This document shows positions 7,801-16,305 of a DNA stretch of 64,000 nt, piece by piece. Source of the stretch: Gammaproteobacteria bacterium. Lineage in GTDB: Bacteria; Pseudomonadota; Gammaproteobacteria; Pseudomonadales; Azotimanducaceae. The stretch lies in NCBI GenBank assembly GCA_002708765.1, contig PAPD01000012.1, positions 3,483 to 67,482 of the forward strand, in the 5' to 3' direction. The notes beneath the pieces were generated by a model that was not told the DNA's origin, searched no databases, and saw only the letters and a list, made by a program, of their open reading frames with translations. Made by a program: the position numbers and the translations under genes. Within the stretch, counting starts at the first letter, position 1, and each line of letters begins with the position of its first letter.

Positions 7801-9417
7801 TTGAAAGAATGGCACTTCGCGACGGCTTACGAGGCCATAGCTGACACTGTCGGAGATGAACCTGCACTTATCTGCGATGGTGTAACTCGGACCTGGACTG
7901 AATACGACGATCGGTCCGCGAGGCTTGCATCATTTCTGGCAGGTTCTGGCCTGGGAGTTGATAGCAAGGTCGGCATATATCTTCACAATTCGAATGAATA
8001 CATGGAGGTTCATCATGCCGCCATGAAGTTTCGAGGGTGTCCAATCAATGTTAATTATCGGTATCAGGAAGACGAGCTGGTTTATCTTCTTGATAATGCT
8101 GACGCAGAGGCTATTTTTTTTCAGGCGACCTACTCAGAGCGAATAGAGCGAATAAAAACTCGTCTTGGGAAAGCCAAGGTATTTATCCAGGTCTCGGACG
8201 ATTCGGGGAATCCCCTCCTAGAGGGTGCGTATGATTATGAATCCTTGATTTCAGATGCTGATCCTATGGGCCGAATTAACCGCAAATCAGATGATCTGTA
8301 TATGTTGTATACGGGAGGAACAACGGGTATGCCGAAGGGTGTTATGTATGCCAATGGCGAACACTGTGCCGGTCTTTGTGGAATAGGGGCCATGTTGGGC
8401 ACTCCTGTACCCGAGACAGTTCAGGACATCGGGGCCTGTGTCGCGCAGACCCTAGAAGCAAATTTGTTGCAACGTGGTCTCGTCTGCTGCCCCTTGATGC
8501 ATGGAACTGGAATATGGGTGGGAGCGATGATAACCCACCTGACTGGCGGAGCTGTTGTTACCTTAAAAAACCTTGGGCTTGATGCCGATTTGCTATGGAA
8601 GCAAGTGGAAGACGAGAAGGCGACGCTTGCAACGATTGTTGGGGATGCGTTTGCGAGACCGATGCTAGAGGCGCTTGATAGTGCAGAGAAAGAAAACCGG
8701 TCTTACGATTTATCCAGTCTGAAAATAATGTTGTCCTCGGGAGTGATGTGGTCCCAAGAAGTAAAGGAGGGGTTGTTGCGGCATAATGACATGATGCTGG
8801 TTGATGCCATGGGCTCTTCGGAAGGTAGTATGGGGATCGCCGTTGCGGCTAGAGGTGTTCCGCCCAAGACTGCTAGTTTCCAGGCCAATGAAGATGTAAA
8901 AGTCTTTGACGAGAACAATTCTGAAGTCGAACCCGGGTCAGGCAATATGGGCATGGTCGCGACACCGAGCGCGATGAGAGGTTACTATAAGGATCCTGAA
9001 AAAACTGATAAAACGGTTCGAATGATTGATGGAGTCCGTTGGGTGTTCCCTGGAGATTACGCCATCATCGAGTCTGATGGCTCGATGACTTTGTTGGGGC
9101 GTGGCTCTAATTGCATAAATACTGCGGGAGAGAAAGTTTTTCCCGAGGAAGTTGAAGAAGCCGTAAAAAGCCATGAAGAGGTGATTGATTGTCTCGTGGT
9201 TGGTGTTGCCGATGAAAAATTCGGGGAAAAAGTAGTGGCGCTTGTGTCTACTTCCGGCAAAGCCGGGTCGGAAGCTGATTTGATCGATTATTGTCGAAAA
9301 AAGATAGCGGGATATAAGCTTCCGAAGCATATTATATTAGTGAAGGAAGTCAAACGAGCGCCCAACGGCAAGGCAGATTATAAGTGGGCTAAAGATCAAG
9401 CCCTGCATGCTTTATGA
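7801..9417 (+). CDS. Acyl-CoA synthetase, FadD19-like (AMP-forming)
   Basis: A 538-residue adenylate-forming ligase. The ATP/AMP signature is at about residues 171-181 (YTGGTTGMPKGV). The C-terminal region reads IPGDYA-like (FPGDYA), LLGRGSNCINTAGEKVFPEE and APNGKADYKW. These match, as I recall them, the actinobacterial steroid side-chain ligases FadD17/FadD19 better than general long-chain FadD. It would convert a carboxylic acid, possibly a steroid- or isoprenoid-type side chain made by the P450, to its CoA thioester. The TTG start is the least certain part, since only a weak TAGGG lies upstream. It ends the plus-strand operon and faces another ligase gene convergently. Confidence 0.93.
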   Translation: MKEWHFATAYEAIADTVGDEPALICDGVTRTWTEYDDRSARLASFLAGSGLGVDSKVGIYLHNSNEYMEVHHAAMKFRGCPINVNYRYQEDELVYLLDNADAEAIFFQATYSERIERIKTRLGKAKVFIQVSDDSGNPLLEGAYDYESLISDADPMGRINRKSDDLYMLYTGGTTGMPKGVMYANGEHCAGLCGIGAMLGTPVPETVQDIGACVAQTLEANLLQRGLVCCPLMHGTGIWVGAMITHLTGGAVVTLKNLGLDADLLWKQVEDEKATLATIVGDAFARPMLEALDSAEKENRSYDLSSLKIMLSSGVMWSQEVKEGLLRHNDMMLVDAMGSSEGSMGIAVAARGVPPKTASFQANEDVKVFDENNSEVEPGSGNMGMVATPSAMRGYYKDPEKTDKTVRMIDGVRWVFPGDYAIIESDGSMTLLGRGSNCINTAGEKVFPEEVEEAVKSHEEVIDCLVVGVADEKFGEKVVALVSTSGKAGSEADLIDYCRKKIAGYKLPKHIILVKEVKRAPNGKADYKWAKDQALHAL

Positions 9418-9449
9418 GCCTTGGTAAATAGTTGTTCCGGAGATCTTAT

Positions 9450-11000
9450 TTAAACGTTTTTGCTACGGCTATCCCAATAAGGCGCCCTGAGTTCCCGTTT
9501 CAATATCTTGCCGGTGGGTGCTTTTGGTAGGGTATCCAGAAAATCTACCGACTTAGGCTTCTGGTAGGATGCAAGGCTCTCCCTGGCGATATCTATAATT
9601 TCCTGCTCGGATGAGATTTCTCCAGGCTTCATAACAACTACTGCCTTCACGCTTTCGCCCCATTCCTCGTCGGGTACCCCGATAACTGCGCACTCTAGCA
9701 CGCCTGGGTGATTGTAAATGGCGGCCTCAACCTGAGTAGAATAGATGTTCTCCCCGCCAGATATGATCATGTCTTTTGCGCGATCTATGATGTAAACGTA
9801 TCCTTCATCATCCCAGGTAGCGATGTCGCCAGTCCACATCCATCCGTCTTTTATTATTTCCTTTGTCAGATCAGGTTTTTGCCAATAGCCGAGCATATTG
9901 GCTTCTGATTTAATAACGATCTCGCCAGACGCTTTTCCATCTTTGGGCACAGGATTACCATCCGGATCCGCAACTTTTAATCGTGTTACGAACCCTTCTC
10001 TTCCGCAGGAATTTAGCCTTTGTTTGTTCTTTCCTTTTATTGCGTTGTCATGATCTTCCTGGGACAGGAATGTCATTGTCATGCCTTCAGTTTGACCGTA
10101 TCCCTGAATCAGAGTGCATGGAAAGGAGTCAAGGGCCGCTTTTACAACGGACGCTGCCATAGGACCTCCACCGTATTGGATATTTCTAAGACTCGATAGA
10201 TCATAATTCTCGAAATTTTCAGAGGCCATCATCCAGTTAAGCATGGTAGTAATGCCTAGGAACGCCGAGACTTTTTCTTGCTCAATGGCTTTAAGAGCTT
10301 TTTCTGCTTCAAAGTTGATCAGGACACAGGGACACCCGTGCGCCAGATAGTTCATAGCCAGAGCGACGGGGATGTGGAACATTTGCCCCGTGAGCATATA
10401 GACGTCCGTCGGCACTATTCTTTCTGCGACGGTCTGGTTGATCATGCCCATATAAAGGCTATGGTGAGTGTGCAGTGCCCCCTTGGATAAACCGGTTGTT
10501 CCTCCGGTGTATAAAATAAGAACAGGATCGTCGGCATACACCTCATAAGTGTTTTCTGGGTTTTCATTTCCCAGAGCCAGGTTTTCGTAGGTTTGATCTG
10601 AGGAATGACCGAGCTCCAGATATGTAATGGGTAATCGGGCAATGGTTTTAATCTTTTTCTGAACGTCCAGGAACTGGTCTTCGCAGATAAGCACTAGAGG
10701 TTTCCCATCTTCTAGAATCCGTGATATTTCTGCTGGTGCTAGTCTCCAGTTTATGGGTTGTGCGATAAACCCTGCAATTGCGCATGCATAATAGATTTCG
10801 AAAAATTCTATACGATTGCTTGACAAGATTGCTACCCGGTCACCCTTTTTCAGGCCCATCTCCGAAAGACCACTTGCGACCGATAGACTCCGTTTCAACA
10901 GATCACGAAACGAAATTCTGATATCTCGGTCTATGTCTATGATGGCTTCCGTGTCCGGGGTTAGTTCACTCCACTTCTTAAGGGGGTCAACGAGGTTCAC
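9450..11000 (-). CDS. AMP-dependent acyl-CoA synthetase
   Basis: A 516-residue adenylate-forming acyl-CoA ligase of the fadD/caiC type. It has the motif LYTGGTTGLSKGA, the adenylation core motif YGQTEG, WMWTGDIATWDDEGY, and a C-terminal lysine region APTGKILKRELR. It starts with GTG, and the TAG of the upstream SnoaL-like gene overlaps that GTG by one base (TAGTG), so the two are translationally coupled. Unlike the ligase at 7801-9417 it looks like a general medium- or long-chain/aromatic acyl-CoA ligase. Substrate unknown. Confidence 0.95.
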   Translation of the reverse strand: MNLVDPLKKWSELTPDTEAIIDIDRDIRISFRDLLKRSLSVASGLSEMGLKKGDRVAILSSNRIEFFEIYYACAIAGFIAQPINWRLAPAEISRILEDGKPLVLICEDQFLDVQKKIKTIARLPITYLELGHSSDQTYENLALGNENPENTYEVYADDPVLILYTGGTTGLSKGALHTHHSLYMGMINQTVAERIVPTDVYMLTGQMFHIPVALAMNYLAHGCPCVLINFEAEKALKAIEQEKVSAFLGITTMLNWMMASENFENYDLSSLRNIQYGGGPMAASVVKAALDSFPCTLIQGYGQTEGMTMTFLSQEDHDNAIKGKNKQRLNSCGREGFVTRLKVADPDGNPVPKDGKASGEIVIKSEANMLGYWQKPDLTKEIIKDGWMWTGDIATWDDEGYVYIIDRAKDMIISGGENIYSTQVEAAIYNHPGVLECAVIGVPDEEWGESVKAVVVMKPGEISSEQEIIDIARESLASYQKPKSVDFLDTLPKAPTGKILKRELRAPYWDSRSKNV

Positions 11001-11491
11001 TAGTCGACCTGCGGGTAGGGTTGGTCAAAGGAAGATGTAACCATCTTTTGTGGCCATAGGAACTGGAGAGTGCTTTTGCTTATGAGCCATTTTCCATCTT
11101 CTTTTCGATAGTCTTCGTCGTAAAGGCCGTACCAAACGACAGGCTGTCCCTCTGGTTCCACTGTAGTCATGACGTCATGCAGATACGAGCGGCCCTTAGC
11201 GGTTTCAGGTCCGAGAATATCGATGTAGTGGTTGGTGACATGGTGCATCGCATCAAATCTATTGAATTCGGCAAATACTCCCTGGTAGTTGGTCCTGATT
11301 GTTTCTCTGCCTTCCCATGTTCCATACTCGGGACCGAACTCGCAGATGGCATCTTCCGTGAACAGGTCTGCGAGGGCGTCGATCTGATTGCTGTCCATTA
11401 AATGTGAATATAACTGCTTCAATTTCCTGATTTTTTCCTTTTCCAGAAGCTCCCTGATTTCCTTGATCTCTGTCGCTGAGAACTCACTCAT
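11000..11491 (-). CDS. SnoaL-like (NTF2-fold) protein, copy 2
   Basis: A 163-residue cytosolic NTF2-fold protein, paralogous to 29-478. Both share LFTEDAICEFGP, a HHVTN/HAVTN histidine segment and FLWPQK/FLWPKR near the end. Members of this SnoaL_4 group include small dehydratases and isomerases acting on ring compounds. The upstream AGGAAACAAT site and lone-gene promoter region at 11492-11706 suggest it is first in a two-gene unit with the acyl-CoA synthetase. It may dehydrate or isomerise a CoA- or ring-intermediate of the same pathway; this is an inference. Confidence 0.88.
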   Translation of the reverse strand: MSEFSATEIKEIRELLEKEKIRKLKQLYSHLMDSNQIDALADLFTEDAICEFGPEYGTWEGRETIRTNYQGVFAEFNRFDAMHHVTNHYIDILGPETAKGRSYLHDVMTTVEPEGQPVVWYGLYDEDYRKEDGKWLISKSTLQFLWPQKMVTSSFDQPYPQVD

Positions 11492-11706
11492 ATTGTTTCC
11501 TCCCTAGCCATATTTCTGTTAATCAAACCAGTATAGCCGTGTTTTCAGAAAAAGGTGTAATCCTCCATAAAAAACTGGTCAGCGAGGCCTTCATTAGTTA
11601 CATTAACCTGAGGGGTACCCGACCGAGTTGAAATAGGAGTTGTTTTTTGGTTGCCTCACAAAGAAAAGAACACTAATCGAGGATAAAAGTATTTAGGGGG
11701 AATAAG

Positions 11707-14253
11707 ATGCAAGCAAAAGCACCAAGAGCTTTTTTGCTATTCGCGGTAGCAATTAGTTTTTGTTTTCCGGCAGGGTTTGTATATGCCGATGATAGAGAAC
11801 TAGAAGAAATAATTGTGACCGGAACCAAGCGGGCGGCTTCGCAGCAGGATACGCCGATCGCAATATCAACTTTAACGGCGGATGCTATCGCCCAGACACG
11901 GGGCAACGACATCCGTGCAGTAGGAGATCTTTCACCGAACGTGAATTTGACTCTGCAGACCGGATTTAATGCTGTGGCGGGCGGTATTCGTGGTACTGGT
12001 ACAATATCTATTCTTACCACGCAGGACCCCAGTGTCGGTATCCTAGTTGATGAGTTCGCGTTGAATCATGTTCAGACACAGTTTGTTGAGCTATTCGATC
12101 TGGAGCAGGTAGAGATATACAGAGGGCCCCAAGGCACACTCTTTGGTAAGAATAGCACGGGGGGTGTAATAGCGATTACCTCCAAACGGCCTGATATGGA
12201 AGAGTTTGGTGGTTCATTCCAGGTTGGCACTAGCAGTTACGGTTCTGATTCTGATAATTACAAGGTACAGTTTGCGGTTGACGTACCGCTGATTCCTGGA
12301 GAATTGGCTTTCCGTTTCGCGGGTTCGCAAACGGTAGAAGATGGCTTCTATTTCAACGATAAAGACACGGCAGCTTTCCCTAATTCTCCTCTATACGGAG
12401 CTCTTGGAGTTACACCTGATCTGCTTCCCCCAGAATTGAGCCTGGTTACCTCGGGTGCGGGAGAGAATCTTGGTGGTAAAGATGTTTTCGCAGCTAAAGC
12501 CAAGTTATTGTGGCAGCCAAATGATGATTTTGAGGCCTACTTTATCCTAGAAACGGTGAGGGATGACTCGGACTCTCCACCAGGGGTAAATGAGACACCG
12601 GCGGGAGAAGGTTTTTTGTTTGAGCTCCTAGGTTTCCCAGGGATTCAAGCGGCGGGCCATGATAATCCCTTTAGCACGGGCATGACCCAGCAGGGTAACG
12701 GTATCAATATCCGTGATGGTCACCGGGTCGATGTCGATGGGTACTATCTCAATCTTACCTATTCAATGGAAAACTATACTATCAAATCCATTACCGGTTA
12801 CAGAGAGCAAGAAGAAACATTGCCTAGCACATACACTGGCGAAGCTTTCCTGTCTCTTTTTGACGCAACTCGAAACCTTGAGAGAGAGCAGTTCCAGCAG
12901 GAAGTGCGATTGTTAAGCGAGTTCGATGGACCTATAAATTTCGCTGTAGGTGGAATCTTTATTTCGGATGACCTCGATTTCAGATCCTATGCTACGGTTG
13001 GTCTATCGTCTTTGTTTCCCTCGGTACTTTCGGGAGGTCCCTTCTTCGATGATCGAGGTTTCCTTGACATGGATTTAAGGGGAATAACTGGCGATCCAGG
13101 TGGCGGGCAAGTAAAGCAGGAGAGAGATTCGCTAGCCTTCTACGCTGATGGAACTTATCAGTTTGATGATCAATGGAGTCTGACCGTTGGTGTCCGGCAT
13201 ACTAGGGACGAAAAGTCTTTCTATAAGCCCACAGGAAACGGAGCGCCTTGTAATCAGTTTACCGAAGATCGAGACGCGATCGTTGGTGCGGATGGTTCCT
13301 GTATTGATTCCAGATCTACTGCAGTAAGTCGTGCGGGTCTAGAGGGAAGTCAGATAGATCAGAGAAATGCAGCGTTGCCAGCTAGTCAGTATGCCTTTGT
13401 CGCCGATCTGAATGAAGAATGGACCGAGACCACATGGCGTGTTGTCCTCGATTATAAGGACAATAGTGATAATCTCTGGTACGCAAGCGTAGCGACCGGT
13501 TTTCTTGCAGGGGGTTACAGTGAAACATGTAGCCAGTTGCAGACCTGTATTTCGTATAACCCCGAAACCAATATAAATTACGAAATAGGATTCAAGGGTG
13601 ATCTAGCTGACGGGATGTTGCGCTTCAACGCTTCGGTGTTTACTACCGACTTTGAAGACCTCCAGAGAAATCAGGTTTTCCGGTTTATTGATCCTGTTAG
13701 TGGTGTTGAAGGACAGGAAACGATCACCTTGAATGCAGGTGAATCAAGCTCTCAAGGTGTTGAGATTGAAACCACGTGGCTAGCCACCGACAATCTCACG
13801 ATTCGTGCTTCTTTAGGCTATCTTGATGCGTCCTACGACGTCTTCGATTTTGAAGGTGTTGATCTGACGGCTCTGGATATTCCGTTTGCAGCAGAGATTC
13901 AGGCAGGTATCCAGGCGACTTATGTGCAGGCTCTTGCGAGCGGCGCTACGCTAACATATTATCTTTCAGCCCATTATCAGGATGAAGCGGAGATGAGCCC
14001 GTTTGATCCTAACGCAGTCGCAACAGGTATAGCGCGTCATCCCACTTTTACGCAGATGGAAGACAGAACGTTAGTCGACGCCAGCGTTACCTATACTAGC
14101 GCTGATGAGAAGTATTATGCTGCCTTGTTCGGTAAGAATATTACTGATGAGACCTATAGGGTTTCAGCAAACTCGGTAGGTGGCTTGTGGAACTTTACTC
14201 AGTATGGTGCACCTTCTCTGATAGGTTTCGAGTTCGGTGTTCGATTCGAGTAA
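11707..14253 (+). CDS. TonB-dependent outer-membrane receptor 2
   Basis: An 848-residue receptor. The signal peptide covers about residues 1-27 (FCFPAGFVYA), followed by a TonB box around residues 32-40 (LEEIIVTGTKR). A plug domain has the canonical YRGPQGTLFGKNSTGG near residue 139, and the barrel ends LIGFEFGVRFE with a C-terminal aromatic residue two before the end. A GGGGGAATAAG ribosome site precedes the ATG. It is of the same broad family as the receptors at 604-3144 and 42946-45390 but not a close copy. It is monocistronic, ending at a strong terminator. The substrate is unknown; its position beside two acyl-CoA ligases and a SnoaL-like gene suggests a lipid-like ligand. Confidence 0.96.
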   Translation: MQAKAPRAFLLFAVAISFCFPAGFVYADDRELEEIIVTGTKRAASQQDTPIAISTLTADAIAQTRGNDIRAVGDLSPNVNLTLQTGFNAVAGGIRGTGTISILTTQDPSVGILVDEFALNHVQTQFVELFDLEQVEIYRGPQGTLFGKNSTGGVIAITSKRPDMEEFGGSFQVGTSSYGSDSDNYKVQFAVDVPLIPGELAFRFAGSQTVEDGFYFNDKDTAAFPNSPLYGALGVTPDLLPPELSLVTSGAGENLGGKDVFAAKAKLLWQPNDDFEAYFILETVRDDSDSPPGVNETPAGEGFLFELLGFPGIQAAGHDNPFSTGMTQQGNGINIRDGHRVDVDGYYLNLTYSMENYTIKSITGYREQEETLPSTYTGEAFLSLFDATRNLEREQFQQEVRLLSEFDGPINFAVGGIFISDDLDFRSYATVGLSSLFPSVLSGGPFFDDRGFLDMDLRGITGDPGGGQVKQERDSLAFYADGTYQFDDQWSLTVGVRHTRDEKSFYKPTGNGAPCNQFTEDRDAIVGADGSCIDSRSTAVSRAGLEGSQIDQRNAALPASQYAFVADLNEEWTETTWRVVLDYKDNSDNLWYASVATGFLAGGYSETCSQLQTCISYNPETNINYEIGFKGDLADGMLRFNASVFTTDFEDLQRNQVFRFIDPVSGVEGQETITLNAGESSSQGVEIETTWLATDNLTIRASLGYLDASYDVFDFEGVDLTALDIPFAAEIQAGIQATYVQALASGATLTYYLSAHYQDEAEMSPFDPNAVATGIARHPTFTQMEDRTLVDASVTYTSADEKYYAALFGKNITDETYRVSANSVGGLWNFTQYGAPSLIGFEFGVRFE

Positions 14254-14267
14254 TTTATATTAATAGG

Positions 14268-14300
14268 AAAAAAGCGGATCTTTGTGTCCGCTTTTTTTTT
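14268..14300 (+). terminator. Rho-independent terminator after TonB receptor 2
   Basis: An 11-bp stem (14268-14278 paired with 14287-14297, GC core GCGGA/TCCGC) closes an 8-nt loop and runs into a run of T residues to 14300. It lies 15 nt past the receptor stop codon and separates it from the MDR reductase gene. Confidence 0.92.
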
Positions 14301-14317
14301 GAGCAGGAGAAAAGAAT

Positions 14318-15337
14318 ATGAATGATGGGCGGAACGAAAGAGTTAATACTCAGTTGGTTCTCAGAAATGTTCCTCAGGGCCTGACAGAAATTGATGATTT
14401 CGAAACAAGGGAGGTCGCGCTGACTGATCTGGAACCTGGCCAGGTGATGGTGGAGGCGCAATTCGTAGGAGTTGAGGCAGCTTTAAGATTAATCGTTAGA
14501 GATAGTGATGAATTTCTATTTCGTGTTAAACCCGGTGATATAGTTCGCGGCACGGTGGCAGGCAAGGTTGTAGAGTCGAGGGATGCATCAGTAAAAGTTG
14601 GAGATGCTGTTCTCGTTGGAAATGGAGTGCAGAAATATACGGTTTGTGATGCGGCAGAGGTTGAGAAGTGTGATCTCGAACAGGCGCCTTTAGGTGCATG
14701 GTTAGGTGGTTTCGGGGTTTCCGGTCTTACTGCGTATTTTGCTGTTTTTTCCGAATGCAAGCCTCAGCCTGGTCAGACCGTTCTTATCAATGGTGCTGCC
14801 GGTGCCGTAGGGTCTATCGCTGGTCAGCTCTGCAAGTTAGCTGGCGCAAGAGTTATCGGGTTGACGAGCTCTAAAAAAAAGTGCGATTGGCTCGTTAACG
14901 ATCTAGGGTATGATATAGCAATTAACTATAATGATGGCGGCTGGTTCCAGCAGCTGCAAGATAATGCACCTGACCGGCTAGATGTTATTTTTGATAATGT
15001 CGGAGGGCATCTCCTTGACGAGTCCCTCAAATTGATTGGAATGAAAGGTATTGTTCTTCTATGCGGATCTACTTCGCAATACGCTGCTGAAGAAATGTCT
15101 GGCCCATCCAATTATATCTGGCTGGGTACCATGCGAGCTCGAATGCAAGGCTTCGTAATTTTCGACTATGAAGACCATTACCCTGACGCGAGAAGACGGA
15201 TGGCTACCTGGGTTAAAGACGGCTCTCTGAAGCTACCGCTCCACGAAGTAAGCGGAACAATCGGTGATTTTCCAAAGGCATTTCGAGGTATGTATGAAGG
15301 TGAAAATTTGGGAAAGATGCTCTTAAAATTGGGTTGA
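14318..15337 (+). CDS. NADP-dependent MDR oxidoreductase (CurA/leukotriene reductase type)
   Basis: A 339-residue medium-chain dehydrogenase/reductase without structural zinc cysteines. The cofactor-binding motif GAAGAVGSIAGQ is at about residue 155, followed by LAGARVIGLTSS. The C-terminal MQGFVIFDY segment is typical of the CurA/prostaglandin-reductase branch, which reduces alpha,beta-unsaturated ketones with NADPH. AGGAG lies about 10 nt before the ATG. It is alone between terminators, downstream of TonB receptor 2. Reduction of an enone intermediate of the nearby catabolic genes is plausible but unproven. Confidence 0.93.
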   Translation: MNDGRNERVNTQLVLRNVPQGLTEIDDFETREVALTDLEPGQVMVEAQFVGVEAALRLIVRDSDEFLFRVKPGDIVRGTVAGKVVESRDASVKVGDAVLVGNGVQKYTVCDAAEVEKCDLEQAPLGAWLGGFGVSGLTAYFAVFSECKPQPGQTVLINGAAGAVGSIAGQLCKLAGARVIGLTSSKKKCDWLVNDLGYDIAINYNDGGWFQQLQDNAPDRLDVIFDNVGGHLLDESLKLIGMKGIVLLCGSTSQYAAEEMSGPSNYIWLGTMRARMQGFVIFDYEDHYPDARRRMATWVKDGSLKLPLHEVSGTIGDFPKAFRGMYEGENLGKMLLKLG

Positions 15338-15435
15338 AAGAGTATTTTCAAAAATTTTTCTGAACACAAATTCATTTTGGGGTTCCGTTTTGTTTTATTA
15401 TTTATAAACCATAGCAAAATTTTTTAATAAAAATA

Positions 15436-15464
15436 GTTCTCAGCTAGAATCGCCAGCTGAGAAC
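15436..15464 (-). terminator. Terminator overlapping the end of the ThuA-like gene
   Basis: A perfect 10-bp stem (15436-15445 with 15455-15464) closes a 9-nt loop, followed on the minus strand by TATTTTTATT. The upstream arm is inside the last codons of the ThuA-like gene, so the terminator and the C-terminus share sequence. Confidence 0.88.
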
Positions 15465-16285
15465 CTTTTTGCCCAGGCCTTTGCATCTCCAGATGTCACC
15501 CAGCGTATCGAGTTCATAAGAAGCATTCTAAATCCTGGGTTTGAAAAGGCTTCCGGGCTATCTCCTATATCTGATGCAACAACCGGAGAATTTTGGGCAG
15601 CATTTGCCCATACGACCAGGTTGCTGCCATCAGGATGGTTCCAGTTTTCCTGTTCTTCGGGCGGTGCTAGTGGCGGTGCGGTAAAGTTCTCCGACTCGTA
15701 GCTATAATCGCTTCTCATCAGAGGAAGTACATTCTTCTCGAAATTATCTGACTTTATATAAATTTCGTCGGATATTGAAAACCCCTCTTCTAGTCCTTGC
15801 GTGACCGGATGATCTTTGTCCACCGGGCTAAGCCTAAATGAAGGGTTTGGGTGAGGTCCGTGGCCGCCTCTATATCCAGAGCCTGGCAAGTTTTCTCCAA
15901 AGACTTCTCCTCCGCTAAGAAGAAATGAGGACCCGTGAATTTTTCGCCAAAGAGGCCAGTGAGGCCAGGAGACGGTTCCATGATTAAGCAGTACTATTCC
16001 TTTTCCCTCGCTGATAATCGATTTAATTGCTTTTTCATAGGCTGCGGTGGGTTGCCCAGATGAATCGCTATCGTCGTGAGTTAGCCCTATATTTGGTATC
16101 CCGGACATATCATAAAAAAGCACCGCATCGTAACGTTTTGCGTTTTCGGGTTGAAGAACCACCTGGGCAGCGGGTTGTTCTACTAAGGTGGTATTAATGT
16201 CTTCATAGTCTTCGAACATGGCTAAAAACGAGTCATGGTTGTATGCATGACCTTTGCTAACAATGAGAACTTGAATTGCGGACAT
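15440..16285 (-). CDS. ThuA-like domain protein
   Basis: A 281-residue protein of the ThuA family (class I glutamine amidotransferase-like fold). It opens IQVLIVSKGHAYNHDSF and contains AVLFYDMSGIPNIG, IVLLNHGTVSWPHW and HPVTQGL, all usual in ThuA-type proteins. ThuA proteins are linked to disaccharide and sugar-derivative metabolism, but their chemistry is poorly defined. AGGAG lies 6 nt before the start. It is 20 nt downstream of the MFS transporter gene, so the two form an operon. No signal peptide is present. Its substrate may be whatever the GPH-type transporter imports. Confidence 0.88.
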   Translation of the reverse strand: MSAIQVLIVSKGHAYNHDSFLAMFEDYEDINTTLVEQPAAQVVLQPENAKRYDAVLFYDMSGIPNIGLTHDDSDSSGQPTAAYEKAIKSIISEGKGIVLLNHGTVSWPHWPLWRKIHGSSFLLSGGEVFGENLPGSGYRGGHGPHPNPSFRLSPVDKDHPVTQGLEEGFSISDEIYIKSDNFEKNVLPLMRSDYSYESENFTAPPLAPPEEQENWNHPDGSNLVVWANAAQNSPVVASDIGDSPEAFSNPGFRMLLMNSIRWVTSGDAKAWAKRFSAGDSS

Positions 16286-16305
16286 TTTTTCTCCTTTTTT
16301 TGAAT

